A stretch of DNA of 64,000 nucleotides from Larus michahellis (GCF_964199755.1 NC_133910.1:9419711-9483710); one strand, 5' to 3'. Counted from the first letter of the stretch, positions 23,389 through 34,816 are shown. Numbers and translations: made by a program. Notes: generated by a model not told the origin, from the sequence alone.

Positions 23389-23486
23389 GATGAGCCAGGT
23401 GGGATGAGCTGCGTGCAATGAGCTGTGCGAGTCAAGCCGTGTGGGATCAGCCGCGCGGGATGAGCTGTGTGGGATGAGCCATGTGG
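23389..23486. repeat. 14-bp minisatellite, 7 copies
   Basis: Seven consecutive 14-bp units close to GATGAGCTGTGTGG, starting at 23389, 23403, 23417, 23431, 23445, 23459 and 23473. Units differ by one to a few substitutions but the period never slips. It lies in NR5A1 intron 1. Confidence 0.9.
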
Positions 23487-24858
23487 GGCTAGCAGCCGTG
23501 GCTCCCCTCTGCAGGGCTCTGCCAGCAGCACAGCCCCCAGCAGATCGGAGCTCCGGGCGCCCACGGCCTCAGGGCCCCCACACCACTGCCCTCCATCGGC
23601 ATCAAAATGCCTCAAATTGGAGCTCCCTCCCTGGGGCTGTGCAGCTCCTGCCAGCCGCAGGCACTGCAAGCTCGCAGGGACCCTGCCCGTGCTGGGACAG
23701 GCTGTGACTCTGCATCAGCCATGAAGGGTCTCCTGACAGAGCGGTTCATCCCTGATGGGATGGGTTCAGTCCTGGTGCCCGGCTCAGAGCCGGAGCCTCG
23801 AGCTCCCCGTGGCCAAGTGCCTGGGCCGTGGCGCATGGCCGGCAGGCCTGGGAGCATCCCAATAAACAGGACGCGCTGGGAGCATGGGTGCTCCTCTGCC
23901 GGTCTGCTGTCGTCATGGAATATTTCGTTAAGAATCTCTAAATGTGAAGCAATTAATTAAATACTGGCAGTGAACAACTGCTGTCTGACAGGCAGACCAG
24001 GACACCATTGGCAGTGGCTGCTCCACATGGGGTGGCCAGCACTAGGTCTGAACCGTCATCTCGTTAGTAGTGGTCCCAGAGGAGGTGTCAGGAGCTGCTG
24101 CACCCCCCCAGTGCTCCTCACGCAGCTTTCCCCGGGCTCTGTGAGCACCCCCCGCAGCCAGCGGCTGGCAGGACTGCCTGGTGCGGGGTAACAGGGGTGG
24201 CTCTGGCAGGGCCCAGGGGTCTGGAGGCTCTGTGCTGAGCGGGGCTGGCTGTGGGGAGTTCCTCCTCCTCAGACACATTTAATTGTGCTCCAGCCCCTGG
24301 GACTCCTGGTTCCCATGGTGGTCCTGCTGCTCGCAGGCCGGATGCCTGGGGAGGTGAGGGGCTCGTTGATCCCCACGGATGGCGCGGGGCACCTCCACCA
24401 GCCCCGGGGGGGGCAGGGAGGGTCTCAAGCCCCTTCCTGCAGAGAGGCGCCCTGTGCCTACCCCTGGGGTGGCCGGGGCTGGACCCTGGTGCTGCTGAGG
24501 CCTGTCTGAGCAGCTTCACCCAGCACGGAGCAGCAGGGGAAGGAGGGGGCTGCTCCTGCCCCGGCCCCCCCAGCCCCAGCTCCCTTCCTGCCCCCTGTGC
24601 TTGGCCCGGGGCTGCTGCCGGGAGCTGCCGGCCCGGGGTACCGTGCCCGCCGGGGCCTGCCGTGCCGGGGCCGGCAGCGGGGTAGAGAACGGCCCCGTCC
24701 CCGTGTCCCCCTGTCCCCGGGCTGGCAGGTCCCTCCGCGCCCCCCCCCACCACTTGTCCCCGGCGCCGTGAGCCGCCCGCTCTCCCCAGAGGAGGTTCCC
24801 CAGCCCCCGGGGGGCTGGCCGCTCGCCCGCACCAACATGGAGATGCTCTTCCAGGCGC

Positions 24859-24864
24859 TATAAA
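24859..24864 (+). promoter_or_regulatory. NR5A1: TATA box of a possible alternative NR5A1 promoter
   Basis: GCTATAAAGGGC lies 158 bp before the NR5A1 ATG within the CpG island. Transcription from about 24890 would run straight into exon 2 with no upstream ATG. It could equally be a fortuitous match. Confidence 0.35.
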
Positions 24865-25016
24865 GGGCTCCGGCTCCGGCACCTGCCGCTCGGTCTCCGC
24901 CGCGCCGCGCTCCCGCTCCGCACCCAGCGCAGGGGCTGGGGGCCGCCGTCCCCGTCCCCCGCCCGCCCCGTCCCGCTGACCCGCTGGCTTGTCCCGCAGC
25001 AGGGCCGCTGGAGGGG

Positions 25017-25118
25017 ATGGACTATTCCTATGATGAGGACCTGGACGAGCTCTGTCCGGTCTGCGGGGACAAGGTCTCCGGGTACCACTACGGGCTGCTC
25101 ACCTGCGAGAGCTGCAAG
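25017..25118 (+). CDS. NR5A1: NR5A1 exon 2: start codon and zinc finger 1
   Basis: Residues 1-34, [20 protein letters not shown] through CESCK. The ATG context GGGGATGG has G at -3 and +4. The exon begins at 25000 or 25003 (tandem acceptor). The donor AAG|GTAGGA is phase 0 and lies between the two halves of the P-box, the conserved nuclear-receptor position. Confidence 0.97.
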
Positions 25119-25613
25119 GTAGGACCCGGCCGGGGCGTGCGGGGCCGGGGAAACGGGGCCGCGGCTGTGCGGGGACCAGGGGCTGTGCGGGACCAGGGGC
25201 TGTGCGGGGACCGGGGCTGTGCAGGAGGTATAGCCGGGGCTGTGCGGGACCAGGGGCTGTGCGGGGACCGGGGCTGTGCAGGAGATATAGCCGGGGCTGT
25301 GCGGGGGTTCGCTGCATGGGGGAGAGGGGGCCAGGGCTGTGCGGGGAGCGGGGAGGAGGCTCTGCAGGGGCCGGGGCAACGGGACCGGCCGCGGGCCGCT
25401 CCTCGCCCGTTTTCGTTAGCGGCGGATTCGCGCTCGGCGGCGGGACGGGAGCGCGGCCGCGACGGGAGCCCCGACTGCGGCGGGGGGCGGCGGGGGCGGC
25501 GGGAGCCGCCGTCGGAAGCGGGGCGCGGGGCCGGGATGCCGGTGCCGGGATGCCCATGCCGGGATGTCGGGATGCCGGTGCCGGTGCCCGCCGCATCGCC
25601 GCCGCCGCCGCAG
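25119..25613 (+). other. NR5A1: NR5A1 intron 2, 495 bp, open in frame
   Basis: Splits the two zinc fingers. Its length is exactly 165 codons and it has no stop in the frame of the flanking exons. It contains a 57-bp tandem duplication. The donor is GTAGGA and the acceptor GCCGCAG. Confidence 0.9.
25183..25296. repeat. NR5A1: 57-bp tandem repeat, 2 copies
   Basis: Copies 25183-25239 and 25240-25296 differ at one base. Each is built from shorter units around GGGGCTGTGCGGGACC, partial copies of which continue on both sides. The G-run density could favour G-quadruplexes. Confidence 0.9.
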
Positions 25614-25755
25614 GGCTTCTTCAAGCGGACGGTGCAGAACAACAAACACTACACCTGCACCGAGAGCCAGAACTGCAAGATCGACAAGACCCAGCGCAAG
25701 CGCTGCCCCTACTGCCGCTTCCAGAAGTGCCTCACCGTGGGGATGCGCCTGGAAG
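25614..25755 (+). CDS. NR5A1: NR5A1 exon 3: zinc finger 2
   Basis: Residues 35-81 plus one base of 82: [20 protein letters not shown] through [15 protein letters not shown]35, the P-box base-contact residue mutated in human adrenal failure, is present. The donor is GAA G|GTAGGG. Confidence 0.97.
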
Positions 25756-28700
25756 GTAGGGCTCGCCGCGGGCACGGCCGGGCTCCGCGGCCGCGGAGGG
25801 GGCCGGGGGCGGCGGAGGGGGCGGCCGCGGGGCTGCGCGGTCCCCCCGTGGCCGTCGCGCTGTCCCCGCCGCCGCCGCCGCCCCGCCGCCTCCCCGGGCC
25901 GGTAATTCCCGCGGCCGCTTCAATTCCGTTTTTCCCTCCCAAGTTAAAAAAAAATTCGTTTTTTCGCGTCCCCTCCTGCTTTTCCTTTTTTTGTTTTTGT
26001 TGTGTTTCCCCGGGGGTTTTGGCTGCCGCGGTTTCAACTTTCCAGGATTTTCTTTGCTGGCAGAACGGTTGGGAAATAGCGCAGAAATTATTGTTTTCCT
26101 TAAGCACATAATTCCAGAAGCCGAGACTTAAGGAAAACATTAAAAACGATGGGGCTTGCAATAACTGCTGCAGACCCACCACGAATTATATTTTTCCTCT
26201 TGGTGACATTTCGTTTAACAGATTTCTCGTCTGACTCTCGGGGAGCGCAATTACAGCCCCCGCAGCCGCCACCTCGCTCATGTCGAAGTCGATCCCGACT
26301 GAGATATCAGAGTCGGGCCCCACCATCCCCGAGTCGGGTGTTGTGGTTTCTCCAACGCTTACCACGGGCCCACAAAATACATTCGGGGCGGGGGGGACGG
26401 ACAGATTGCTGGCAAGGGACTGCAAAGCAAAAGCAGACGCGGAAAAGAACCCCCTCCCCCGAGTCAGCCGCCCCCCTCACCCCTTCTCTCCTGAAATCGT
26501 TTACTTTTCGCAGCAGATGAAAGAGGGCAGATGCACTGGCCGGGCTGAGCCCCCTGGCCCGGCCGGGCTGGCTGCACGGGGCTTTGCTCGCCCGGGGGTG
26601 CAGGGCAGGGTGCGGGTTCATCAGAAAGTACTACGTGTACTCGCACAGCGGCCGCTCGCTTCCAGCAGCGGGGTGAGAGCCTGCGAGCAGAGGCGCAGGA
26701 GTAAGACACAACATCGAGCTGCAAAATCAGCCCCTGCAAAACTCCCGGTGTGGGCTGGCTTCCAGCCCTGTCTCCGAACAGATCCCAGTTTCGCCCTCCT
26801 CTCCGGACTGGAGTTACTGGTGCCCCAGATCAATCCATGCGTGCTCTGGCAGTTTTGACTAGTGCTGCAGGGGAGTTTGGGCACTGGGCAGGGGCCGGGC
26901 GCTCTGGGGGCAGACAGGCAGAGGCAGTGCTTGGGGTGGCTGGGACAGGACAGACACGGTCTCATTTTGGCCATTTTCAGCAGTTTTTGCTCACGCTGGA
27001 GCTCATTTGGTTCCGTAGCTGATGAAGGCAGCTGCCGGGATTTTTTGTTTATTTTCCTACTGTTAGCTCCTTAAGCTGAATCCTGCGGCTGGGCAGCCAG
27101 GGGGGGACCACCCAGCGGAGGGTGATATTCCTGTGGGACCATCTCTTTTGTTGTAAAACCTGGAGCCCACCTTTCCTCAGTTCCTAGTATTTTTGGGCAA
27201 GGAGTCTGAGGTGACCTTTCGAAGGCGAGCCTCCAGCTCCGCAGGACAAAAGCGAGCCCGAGGTGGTTTATTTTGTGGACAAAGTGTTGACACAGGCCCT
27301 CCTCAAACTGTCCAAAGGGATGTTGCAATGAAGCTTGGCTGGGGAGAACAGCACAGCCCCGGCCCAAGCCTGCCTGGGCACCCCCCAGGCACCCCCTGGG
27401 CAGGGAGAGGTGGGTGAGGGCAGGCAGAGCTCGGGGGGCACTGAAGCAGCCAGGGATCTGTGTTGGGGACGAGGGCAGATGAGGCGGAGGGAGCTGGGGG
27501 CCCGCTCTTGCCACCGTGCCGGCTGACTGCACCCTGGGTGGGTGGCTCGGGGACCGCCTGCAGATGCTTTTACTGGGGGGATGCTGGGGGTGCAGGCGCT
27601 TCCTGGGCAGCTCTGCTCGGGCCCCCCTGCCCTGGAGGTCGGGCTGCATCGGTTGCTTCCCAGCCACCAGTTGGGACGTGGCAAATGGCAAGTTGTTCCC
27701 GATCCCAAGTGAGGCAGAAAAGGCAGGAAAAGCGGAGCAAGAGGGAATTAAAAGGCCTCTTCTGCCTTTGTGTTCCTGCCGGGAGAGGGAAGGAGGTGTA
27801 CTAGCGGTCGCCTGCGGAGCATTTGTGAGACTGGGCCGTGAGCCCCTCTCGCTGTGGGGGGTGTGTGCAGGCAGAACAGTGGGGTCCCTGCTGTGCCCCG
27901 GGTCACAGGGGTCCGCGTGGTATGAGAACCCTGGGCATCGCTGGGCCCGGCCTTGAGCGGTGGTGGAAACACCCTACTTTGAGTGGGTGGGAGACTGGGG
28001 CTCTCGGTGGGCTCTGGCATTGCTGGGGGTGCGGCCAGGGGCCCCAGACCTGCCACTGCCCGCTTGGGCTGCGTGGGGGGGTCTGCCTGCAGGGGATCCC
28101 AGCAGGGGGACGCACCCATGCTGAGTGCGGCCATCTCCCTTGTACCCCTGAAGTTAGGAACTGCCCCGGGGCAGCTGTCTGCTGCCCAGAAGCGTGTGGG
28201 CAGCCGGATGGCGGGGGGCACAGCACCCCCCACCTCAGAGGATGCCTCTGGCCGCCCTGCTCCCTGCGAAATGCTGTTTTCATGAATACAGAATAAGGGA
28301 GGAAGCGCAGGGCAGCTCCCCTGGGAGCACATTCCTGCTCGCCCTGGAAATGCTGCTGCTGCCGGCCGATGCTCCTGTGTTTCCAGCCTGCCTGGGGAGA
28401 GTCTGGGAGGTGGCCTGGCTCTCCGGGGTGCTTGGCTGAGCTTCCAGCGGCCCCAGGATAAGCAGTCAAAAGAGAGACAGAGGTAACAGCTGAGACACAA
28501 AAGCAAGACCCGCCTGCTGTCAGCGGGGACGCAAACTAGCAGAGGATTTTTTTTTCCCCTTTGATGCTAAGTCTGCGGGCTGCGCTCGCTGGCACACTCT
28601 CCTTCATCCCTCTGCACTGCCGTCCAGCTCCCAGCGTCCAGCGAGCTGTGGCTCTTCCAAGGGTGGGCCAGGGCAGCAGCCCCCGGGAGCACAGCAGCGC

Positions 28701-29511
28701 GGTGCGGTGGGATGAGCTCGCGCTGCAGAGAAGCACCTGCTCCATTGTGCTCTGACACATTCTTGGGTTTCTTTGGTGGTCCGGAGGGAACATCTGCTTT
28801 GCTACAGCCGTGAGATGGCGAGATGAGTCAGAGTGACTCCAGCGGTGGGATGCTCCAGCAGAGCCCCTCCGCCGTAGCTGATACTTGGCCGGGACTGGCA
28901 GCCTCGGGCCCAAAAGCCGGCACAGCGCTGCCGCGGGGTGCAGTGCACCCGGCTGGGTCTGCCAGCCATGCTGCCCGTAAGAGGGACACAGATTTGCAGA
29001 AAAGAAGCCTGTGCAGCCTGGCTGCAGGCGAACCAAAGACCTGAGGGGGCTGTGGGGGTCCCAGGCTCTACAGAAACAAGGAAACCCCAGGGCTGGTCCA
29101 GAGTCAGGGGCTGCAAAAATGAAAGTGGGTGTCAAGACCCTCATCTGCCTGGGCTTCATGGGCTGTCCCCCCAGTCCGTGAGGGAGGCAAGCTGCTTTAT
29201 CCCCCAGCCCATGTTGTAGTTAAAGCCAAAATCTCTTCCTTTCCTGAAGTGCCCAGAGGCTCTGAGGGCTATGCCAGCACGGCAGGAGCTGGGCCCAGGC
29301 ACCCGAACCTGCCATGTCACATCCCCCGTGTGTGCGGCTGGGCTGGGAGGGGCATGGTCCTGCTGGTGGCTTTCTGGGAAGGTCTCCCCAGTGTCCCCCA
29401 GTCCTGTTTGGCCACCAAATCCGCCCCCCCCATCATTTTCTCCATGCTGCATGGAGGTGCTAGTCTCCATCCGTGTGGGTTCTCTGCAGCCCCTGTCCTC
29501 TCTGCCCCCAG
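25756..29511 (+). other. NR5A1: NR5A1 intron 3
   Basis: 3.8 kb. The first 170 bp are part of the CpG island and the rest is moderately GC-rich. No gene or named element was recognised. The acceptor is CCCCCAG at 29511. Confidence 0.75.
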
Positions 29512-30152
29512 CTGTGCGTGCAGACCGGATGCGCGGCGGGAGGAACAAGTTTGGACCCATGTACAAGCGGGACCGTGCCTTAAAGCAGCAGAAGAAAGCC
29601 CTGATCCGTGCCAATGGCTTCAAGCTGGAGACCGTGCCTCAGATCATGTCGCCGGTGCAGAACGACTACAGCCTGTCCTCCACCATCCACAGCATCCACG
29701 CCATGTCCAAGACCTTGCCGCCCAACCCTGCCGCCCTGACGCCCGTCGACTACGAGCGCAGCCCCTATGGGACACCCTCTCTGGGAATGACCGTGCCCAG
29801 CCACGCACCACTCACTGGCTACCACTACCCCTCCTTCCCCAACCGCACCATCAAGTCCGAGTACCCAGACCACTACACAAACGCGCACGAGTCTGTGCCC
29901 ACCTACGTCTACCCAGAGATCTATCCCAGCAGCTCCCCTCCGGACATCCCCGAGGTCATCCTGAAGCTGCTGCAGCTGGAGCCCGACGAGGCCCAGGTGA
30001 AGGCGCGGATACTGGCTTGCCTGCAGCAAGAGCAAGGCAAAGGCCGGCATGAGAAGCTCAGCACCTTCGGCCTCATGTGCAAGATGGCTGACCAGACCCT
30101 CTTCTCCATCGTGGAGTGGGCACGGAGCTGCATCTTCTTCAAGGAGCTGGAG
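29512..30152 (+). CDS. NR5A1: NR5A1 exon 4: Ftz-F1 box, hinge, start of LBD
   Basis: Residues 82-295. It opens with [20 protein letters not shown] (A-box and Ftz-F1 box), then the hinge with the SUMO motif IKSE at K196, then [14 protein letters not shown] and the LBD stretch [20 protein letters not shown]. The mammalian Ser203-Pro phosphosite has no counterpart at this position; an SP occurs later, at 223-224. Much of the hinge and early LBD reads closer to NR5A2 than human SF-1 does. The donor GAG|GTAGGA is phase 0. Confidence 0.96.
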
Positions 30153-30424
30153 GTAGGAGCCTGGGTGGGGGAGAAGGATGCTGCACTGGGCGGGTGGTGG
30201 GGGGCAGGTAGGATTGGGGCTGACACGCCGTGAGGATGGGATGTTGCCATGGGCAGGATTTGGGCAGAAATGCCGTGAGGACTGGGCAATGCCTGTGGCC
30301 ACGAGCCCGGCGCTGCAGATGTGCTGGTGTGTCCCTGTCCCGCTCCCAGCTCCCCGCACGGCAGGGCTGGAGGCACCGGGGCCCAGCTGTAACGCCGGAG
30401 CGATCCCCGCTGTCGCCGCGGGGC

Positions 30425-30560
30425 TAATGATTTCAGATTCATCACGGTGGGGGCAGGTGTGGAGGCAATCGCCGGCAGAGTGACTGCGGTGTCAAGCTCA
30501 AGATATAATTGAAAAATGTAACGTTGAGGAATTATAGTTGAGACAATTCTCTCCTCCGCC
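30425..30560. promoter_or_regulatory. NR5A1: candidate enhancer block 1, NR5A1 intron 4
   Basis: AT-rich stretch in GC-rich DNA, with TGATTTCAGATTCATC, TCAAGCTCA (one off an SF-1 site) and ATAATTGAAAAATG. Function is inferred from composition. Confidence 0.3.
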
Positions 30561-32378
30561 TTTAGGAGGAAAATCGATGCTGTCAGGTGGGTGCCTATTA
30601 GCACCAGGCAGCCGGGGCAGGGCTGGCTGGGGCAGCGGACACCACCAAGCCTCCTCTGGAGCCTCTTCTGCTGCTGGCAGCCCACGAGTGTGCCCAATGG
30701 GGCGACGTGGTGCTGACCCCCGTCCTGCCAGGCCACCCCATCTAGGTGGATTAGCAGGGGTGGGGAGGCTTCTGCCATCCTGTAAACCTTGCCAAACTTT
30801 CAGACATCTCCCATTTGTGTCCTGGGCTGATCTAAAGTCCCAAACTGGTGCAAAAATGGGAGAGAAAATTTTGCAACATGGTCAAAAGACAAAGAGCCAT
30901 GTCCCAGGGTGGTTGGGAGATCTGGGTGCCTTCCCGTGCTCTGAGCGTGAGGCTGTGCTACCTGGCTCTGCCCAAGATCACCTTCCTACCACGGTGCTGT
31001 GGGGGCCATGGCCAGGCCAGGGCCAGGGTCTTCTCCGTGCCCACCCCGCAGGGTGCATGGGGCTGAGTGTGGCAGAGCCTCGCAGCTCAAAATAGCCCCC
31101 AGCTGCCAGAACAGTGTCAGGAAATGGCATTGTGGGGGTGGGTTGGGCTCATTTCAATCATATCAGTGTCCAGCCTGGATTTTGGGAACAGGGTGGTTGT
31201 TGTTTTGCAGAAGATATTGTAAACAGTGTAAATTCAGCTCCCGGCTGCATTGCTGCGTAGCCTTGTAACTCCATTGTCAGCCTGATTGCGCCACCAAAAC
31301 AGGCTGTTTCCATGTGAATCCGCATCGGCGGGCGCTCCTCCTCCCGCGGGGCTCTCAGGGGGACAGCAGTGGGAGAGGTCTCACCTGGACAGGGCCACTG
31401 GCGTCTTGCCGGGAGTGGGGCACATCCCCCACCATGCCCAGGACATGGGATGTGGTGCCCCCGGGACAGGACCTTGTCTGGGTCCATCGCTGCCACTCCG
31501 GGGCCTCGTGCCTTTTGCCTTCGTCCGTGCAGCGAGCGTGGGGCAGATTTCCAGCATCTCGCAGGGCCAGGGACTGCAGGACACCGCGTCCCGCCCTGAC
31601 TCCAGAGGGAGCGTGAGAAAGTCTGCTTGTCGCTGGCCTTGGCTCCCTCTGAGCCCCCGGCACAGGGCTGTGGTGCCTGCGCCCCTCTGTGCGTGTCACC
31701 CCTGGGGACGGTGCTGGGGCGGTGGCTTTCCCTTGGGCATGTGGAGAGAAGCCATTGGGAAGTGGAAGCAGGTCTGCAGCTCCTGAAACCCCCTTCCTGC
31801 TCCTGCCGGCGCGTAAAAGCAAACAGCTGCTGGGGCGGTAAATGAACTCCCGCTAGTGCAGAGTTTATGGCTTTACGCTGAAGCCCACTAGCACGGAGTA
31901 AAATCGCAATCTCAGAGATCGACGGCCATCATGCAGGCGGTCCCTGCTGGGTGCTCAGGGCTCCTGGGAGCAGGGGACGCTGGCAGCCGCCTCCGTCCTT
32001 TGGGAACAGCTGCCTGAAGGTGAGGGTCTCCATCCCCAGCCGGGAAGGGCTGTTGGCTGAGGCCAGTGCTGGGCTCCAGGCTGGAAGAGTATCGTGCCGG
32101 GGCATCTTGCTGGGCTGATGCCAAGCGGGGAGGGGGTGCAGATGGGTGACAAGGGGATGTGAGCAGATGCCTCCATGCACAGTGGCCCCATCTTAGCACT
32201 CCCAGCTGCACAGAGCAGTTCTGCAGACAGCCGGCTTCTTGCGGGGGCCTCGCAGGGAGCCTGTAGAGGAGGGAGCAAACCCTCGGGGGCGCGGGAGAGC
32301 TCACGCCTGGCCAGGACAAGGCTTTGCTCCCTGCCTGGGGGGAGCAGGAGCAGGTTCCCCCCGAAGCCGGCAGATCCT

Positions 32379-32417
32379 GTTCCCATTCCCATTCCCGTTC
32401 CCAGTCCCAGTCCCAGC
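32379..32417. repeat. hexamer simple repeat
   Basis: Tandem TTCCCA/GTCCCA units with drift from ATTCCC to AGTCCC along the array, in NR5A1 intron 4. Confidence 0.85.
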
Positions 32418-32589
32418 AGCCCGGCGGGGGGCAGTGGCAGAGCAGGCCCTTTGCCGTCTCCTCCTGCCGGGGTGGGGGCCCTTGGGGTGGGAGCCCCCCC
32501 GGCTCCGCTGCTGTGCCCGGGGAAGGAGGGGGGAGATGGGCTAATGGCCTCTTGACATCGGCTCACACGCCACGTTCGCCCGCAGGCGC

Positions 32590-32790
32590 GGGGCAGTCAG
32601 ATTGAAAACAGATTTAACTTCCCAGATATATCGTTTCATTTAAGGGCCAGTAATTCTGTCAGTCTGCCACTGACAAACGAGGGTCCCCATGCCAATCCGC
32701 CGGGGAGACTGATGTCGCCGCGTTCATCTCGTGTCACCAGACAGAGAATTACGGACTGCGCTGGCCTTCGGAGGCAAGACTAATAATGCC
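32590..32790. promoter_or_regulatory. NR5A1: candidate enhancer block 2, NR5A1 intron 4
   Basis: Complex non-repetitive AT-richer sequence (GATTTAACTTCCCAGATATA, TCATTTAAGG, AATTACGG). It borders a short CpG-dense patch at 32785-32875. Inferred only. Confidence 0.3.
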
Positions 32791-33050
32791 GCGCGGCAGA
32801 GAGGGATTTGGGGGCCCACTTGTTTATCGAGGGCCGGCCAGGCAGCCGCGGCGCGAGGCCGCGCGGGCGGAGGTGGAAGAGGTCAGCGCTGACGCCCATA
32901 AATACGAACTTTAACTGAGTCTAGATGAGATGTGTCAGGACTGAGGGAAGATTTGCAGCATCTCTTCAGGAAGAAAAATATGGGCCGGGGGTGAAATATA
33001 TTTTGTTGGGTCGCGAGTCTCAGGCAACTTTGTCCTTTCAGATGTAATTT

Positions 33051-33120
33051 TTTTATATATATATGGAGAGAGACAGACAGAGAGATGTGCATACACACGC
33101 ACACTTACACACTCACATTG
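33051..33120. repeat. mixed TA/GA/CA simple repeat
   Basis: A short T8 run, then (TA)n, GA-rich and CA-rich dinucleotide stretches in NR5A1 intron 4. Confidence 0.8.
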
Positions 33121-34816
33121 TGTCTGGTTTTGGTTTGGTTTATATACACTTACCTTGCACAGCCTGGGTTATATACGTGTTACTGCCATATGTACACATA
33201 AATGTCATGCACTCAGGGGTGCAGTGACCTTTAGATTGGGATGAGCAGTCAGGAATGCTAAACAAATTGCCACGGTTTCAGCCCGAAGGCCGGGCTGTGC
33301 TGGGCGTGCGGCGGGTCCCTACTGCTGGTGGAGGGGCCGTGGGGAGATGGGTTGATGCCGGTCCGCCTCCTCGGCCTCGCCTCGCTGTGGGTCCGGGGCA
33401 AACCACCCTGCCATCCATGGGCAAGCACCCATGGCGGGGGGCACACACGCTGAGGGCAGCACCGCTCCCAAGGACAAAGGGGTTCCTGTGGGTCGCTGGG
33501 TCTGTCTGTGGGGCTGCTCTCCCTCGCTTCTCGCTAGAGATCTGGGAGCCACGAGGAAGCCTATTTGCAGTCAGTTGCTTCTCTGCCTTTAGCATGCGTG
33601 GGTCATCTTGACCCCATCTCCTGGCCAACAGCCAGAGCGTTTTTGGCAGATTTAAAATCTCCTTCTGGTCGTGGATGCTGCAGCAATGTTTAGCATCCTA
33701 TGCACTGGGGGAAATGTGACGGCTTTCCCTGCCTGCTGGCGTCCCAGCTGGCACGGCCCTGCCCTCGCTCCCGGCACATGCAGAGCCATGATGCTCACAC
33801 AGCCTTGCAGCCAGCTGCCTGTGAACATCAGCAAAAAGTGGTAGCCTGGGCACAGCAGCATGCTCTGCCAGCAGGGAGATGGGATCCCGGCCCTGCCGCA
33901 CTGGTCTTGGTGGCTTTTTGCTTTAAGATGCCCATCATGGTGGCATCTGGGCAGGAGGATGGGGGCCTGCATTGCCTATTAACACCTTAGACTTGTGTGG
34001 GGTTTCAATTGCGGGTGGCTGGCGGACAGTAAACCACTTTCGCACTTCTCGGTAGCCAAGGTGACGGGTCCTGCTCGCACCCAGTAATTGCCCGGGCTGC
34101 GGCTCGGGGCGCTGGTGTGTGCCGTGCACCTGCGTGGGAGCTGCTGGGGCAAATCCTGCACCAGTGATCTGGGAGGAGGCCCGAGAGCATCCCGGGGGTG
34201 AAGCCAGGCTGGGGGCACCTGAGCGCTCCTCGTGCCTGTGGCGTGCTGAAGCTGGGTGGGGAGAGGCTGGGGATCAACGTCCTGGGACCATCTCAGGGCT
34301 TCCAAGCAAAGTGGGATTGCTGGTGGGTGACTCTGCTTCATAACGCTGCAGAGATGTTCGAGGGCAGATGGCGGTACCCGAGGTGGGGGATGCCCTGGAC
34401 CAGACGTGCAGGGGGCAGCGCGTGCAGTGGGGTTGTGCCATCCCCATGGGGGCTTGGCTTCGGGGTGCTGAGGCACTGGGGTGGCCTGGGCACATTTTAA
34501 GGAGCCCAAACACTCTCAGGGGCTTCCTCCCCTTGTGCCTACGAACCCACAGGGAGGGTTGCAGGAGGTTTAAAACTACATCTGCCTGCAGGTCCTGTAG
34601 CCCTGCGTCTGGGCAGCACCATGTGTGCCCCCGCACACCCTGCCCCACATCCAGCCCTGGGTCCCAGCCCATTTGCCGCAGGGAAATGCATTTTTCTGTG
34701 GGTCACAGACCTTCAGCAGCAAGGCGCTTTCGGCGGCGGGGCAGCAGGGGAGTGCTCTGCCTGCATGGGGAGCATTTTGCTGCATGTTTTGTGAATGGGT
34801 TAAATGCTTGCTTTGG

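Larger units (their letters stand above)
22557..24999 (+). other. NR5A1: NR5A1 intron 1
   Basis: 2.4 kb, GTGAGT donor. The acceptor CCCGCAGCAG is another NAGNAG, which changes only 3 nt of 5' UTR. The intron contains a 14-bp minisatellite (23389-23486) and, near its end, a TATA box inside CpG-rich DNA. Confidence 0.6.
24590..25920. other. NR5A1: CpG island over NR5A1 exons 2-3
   Basis: Very GC-rich DNA with dense CpG, from the 3' end of intron 1 through exons 2 and 3 into intron 3. It is centred on the start codon exon rather than on exon 1. Confidence 0.75.

Noticed and set aside
25017-26111. 364-codon continuous frame as a single-exon NR5A1 product
   Set aside because: It runs through clear GT-AG introns 2 and 3; the spliced form gives the known SF-1 sequence. 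Kept only as the intron-retention observation.
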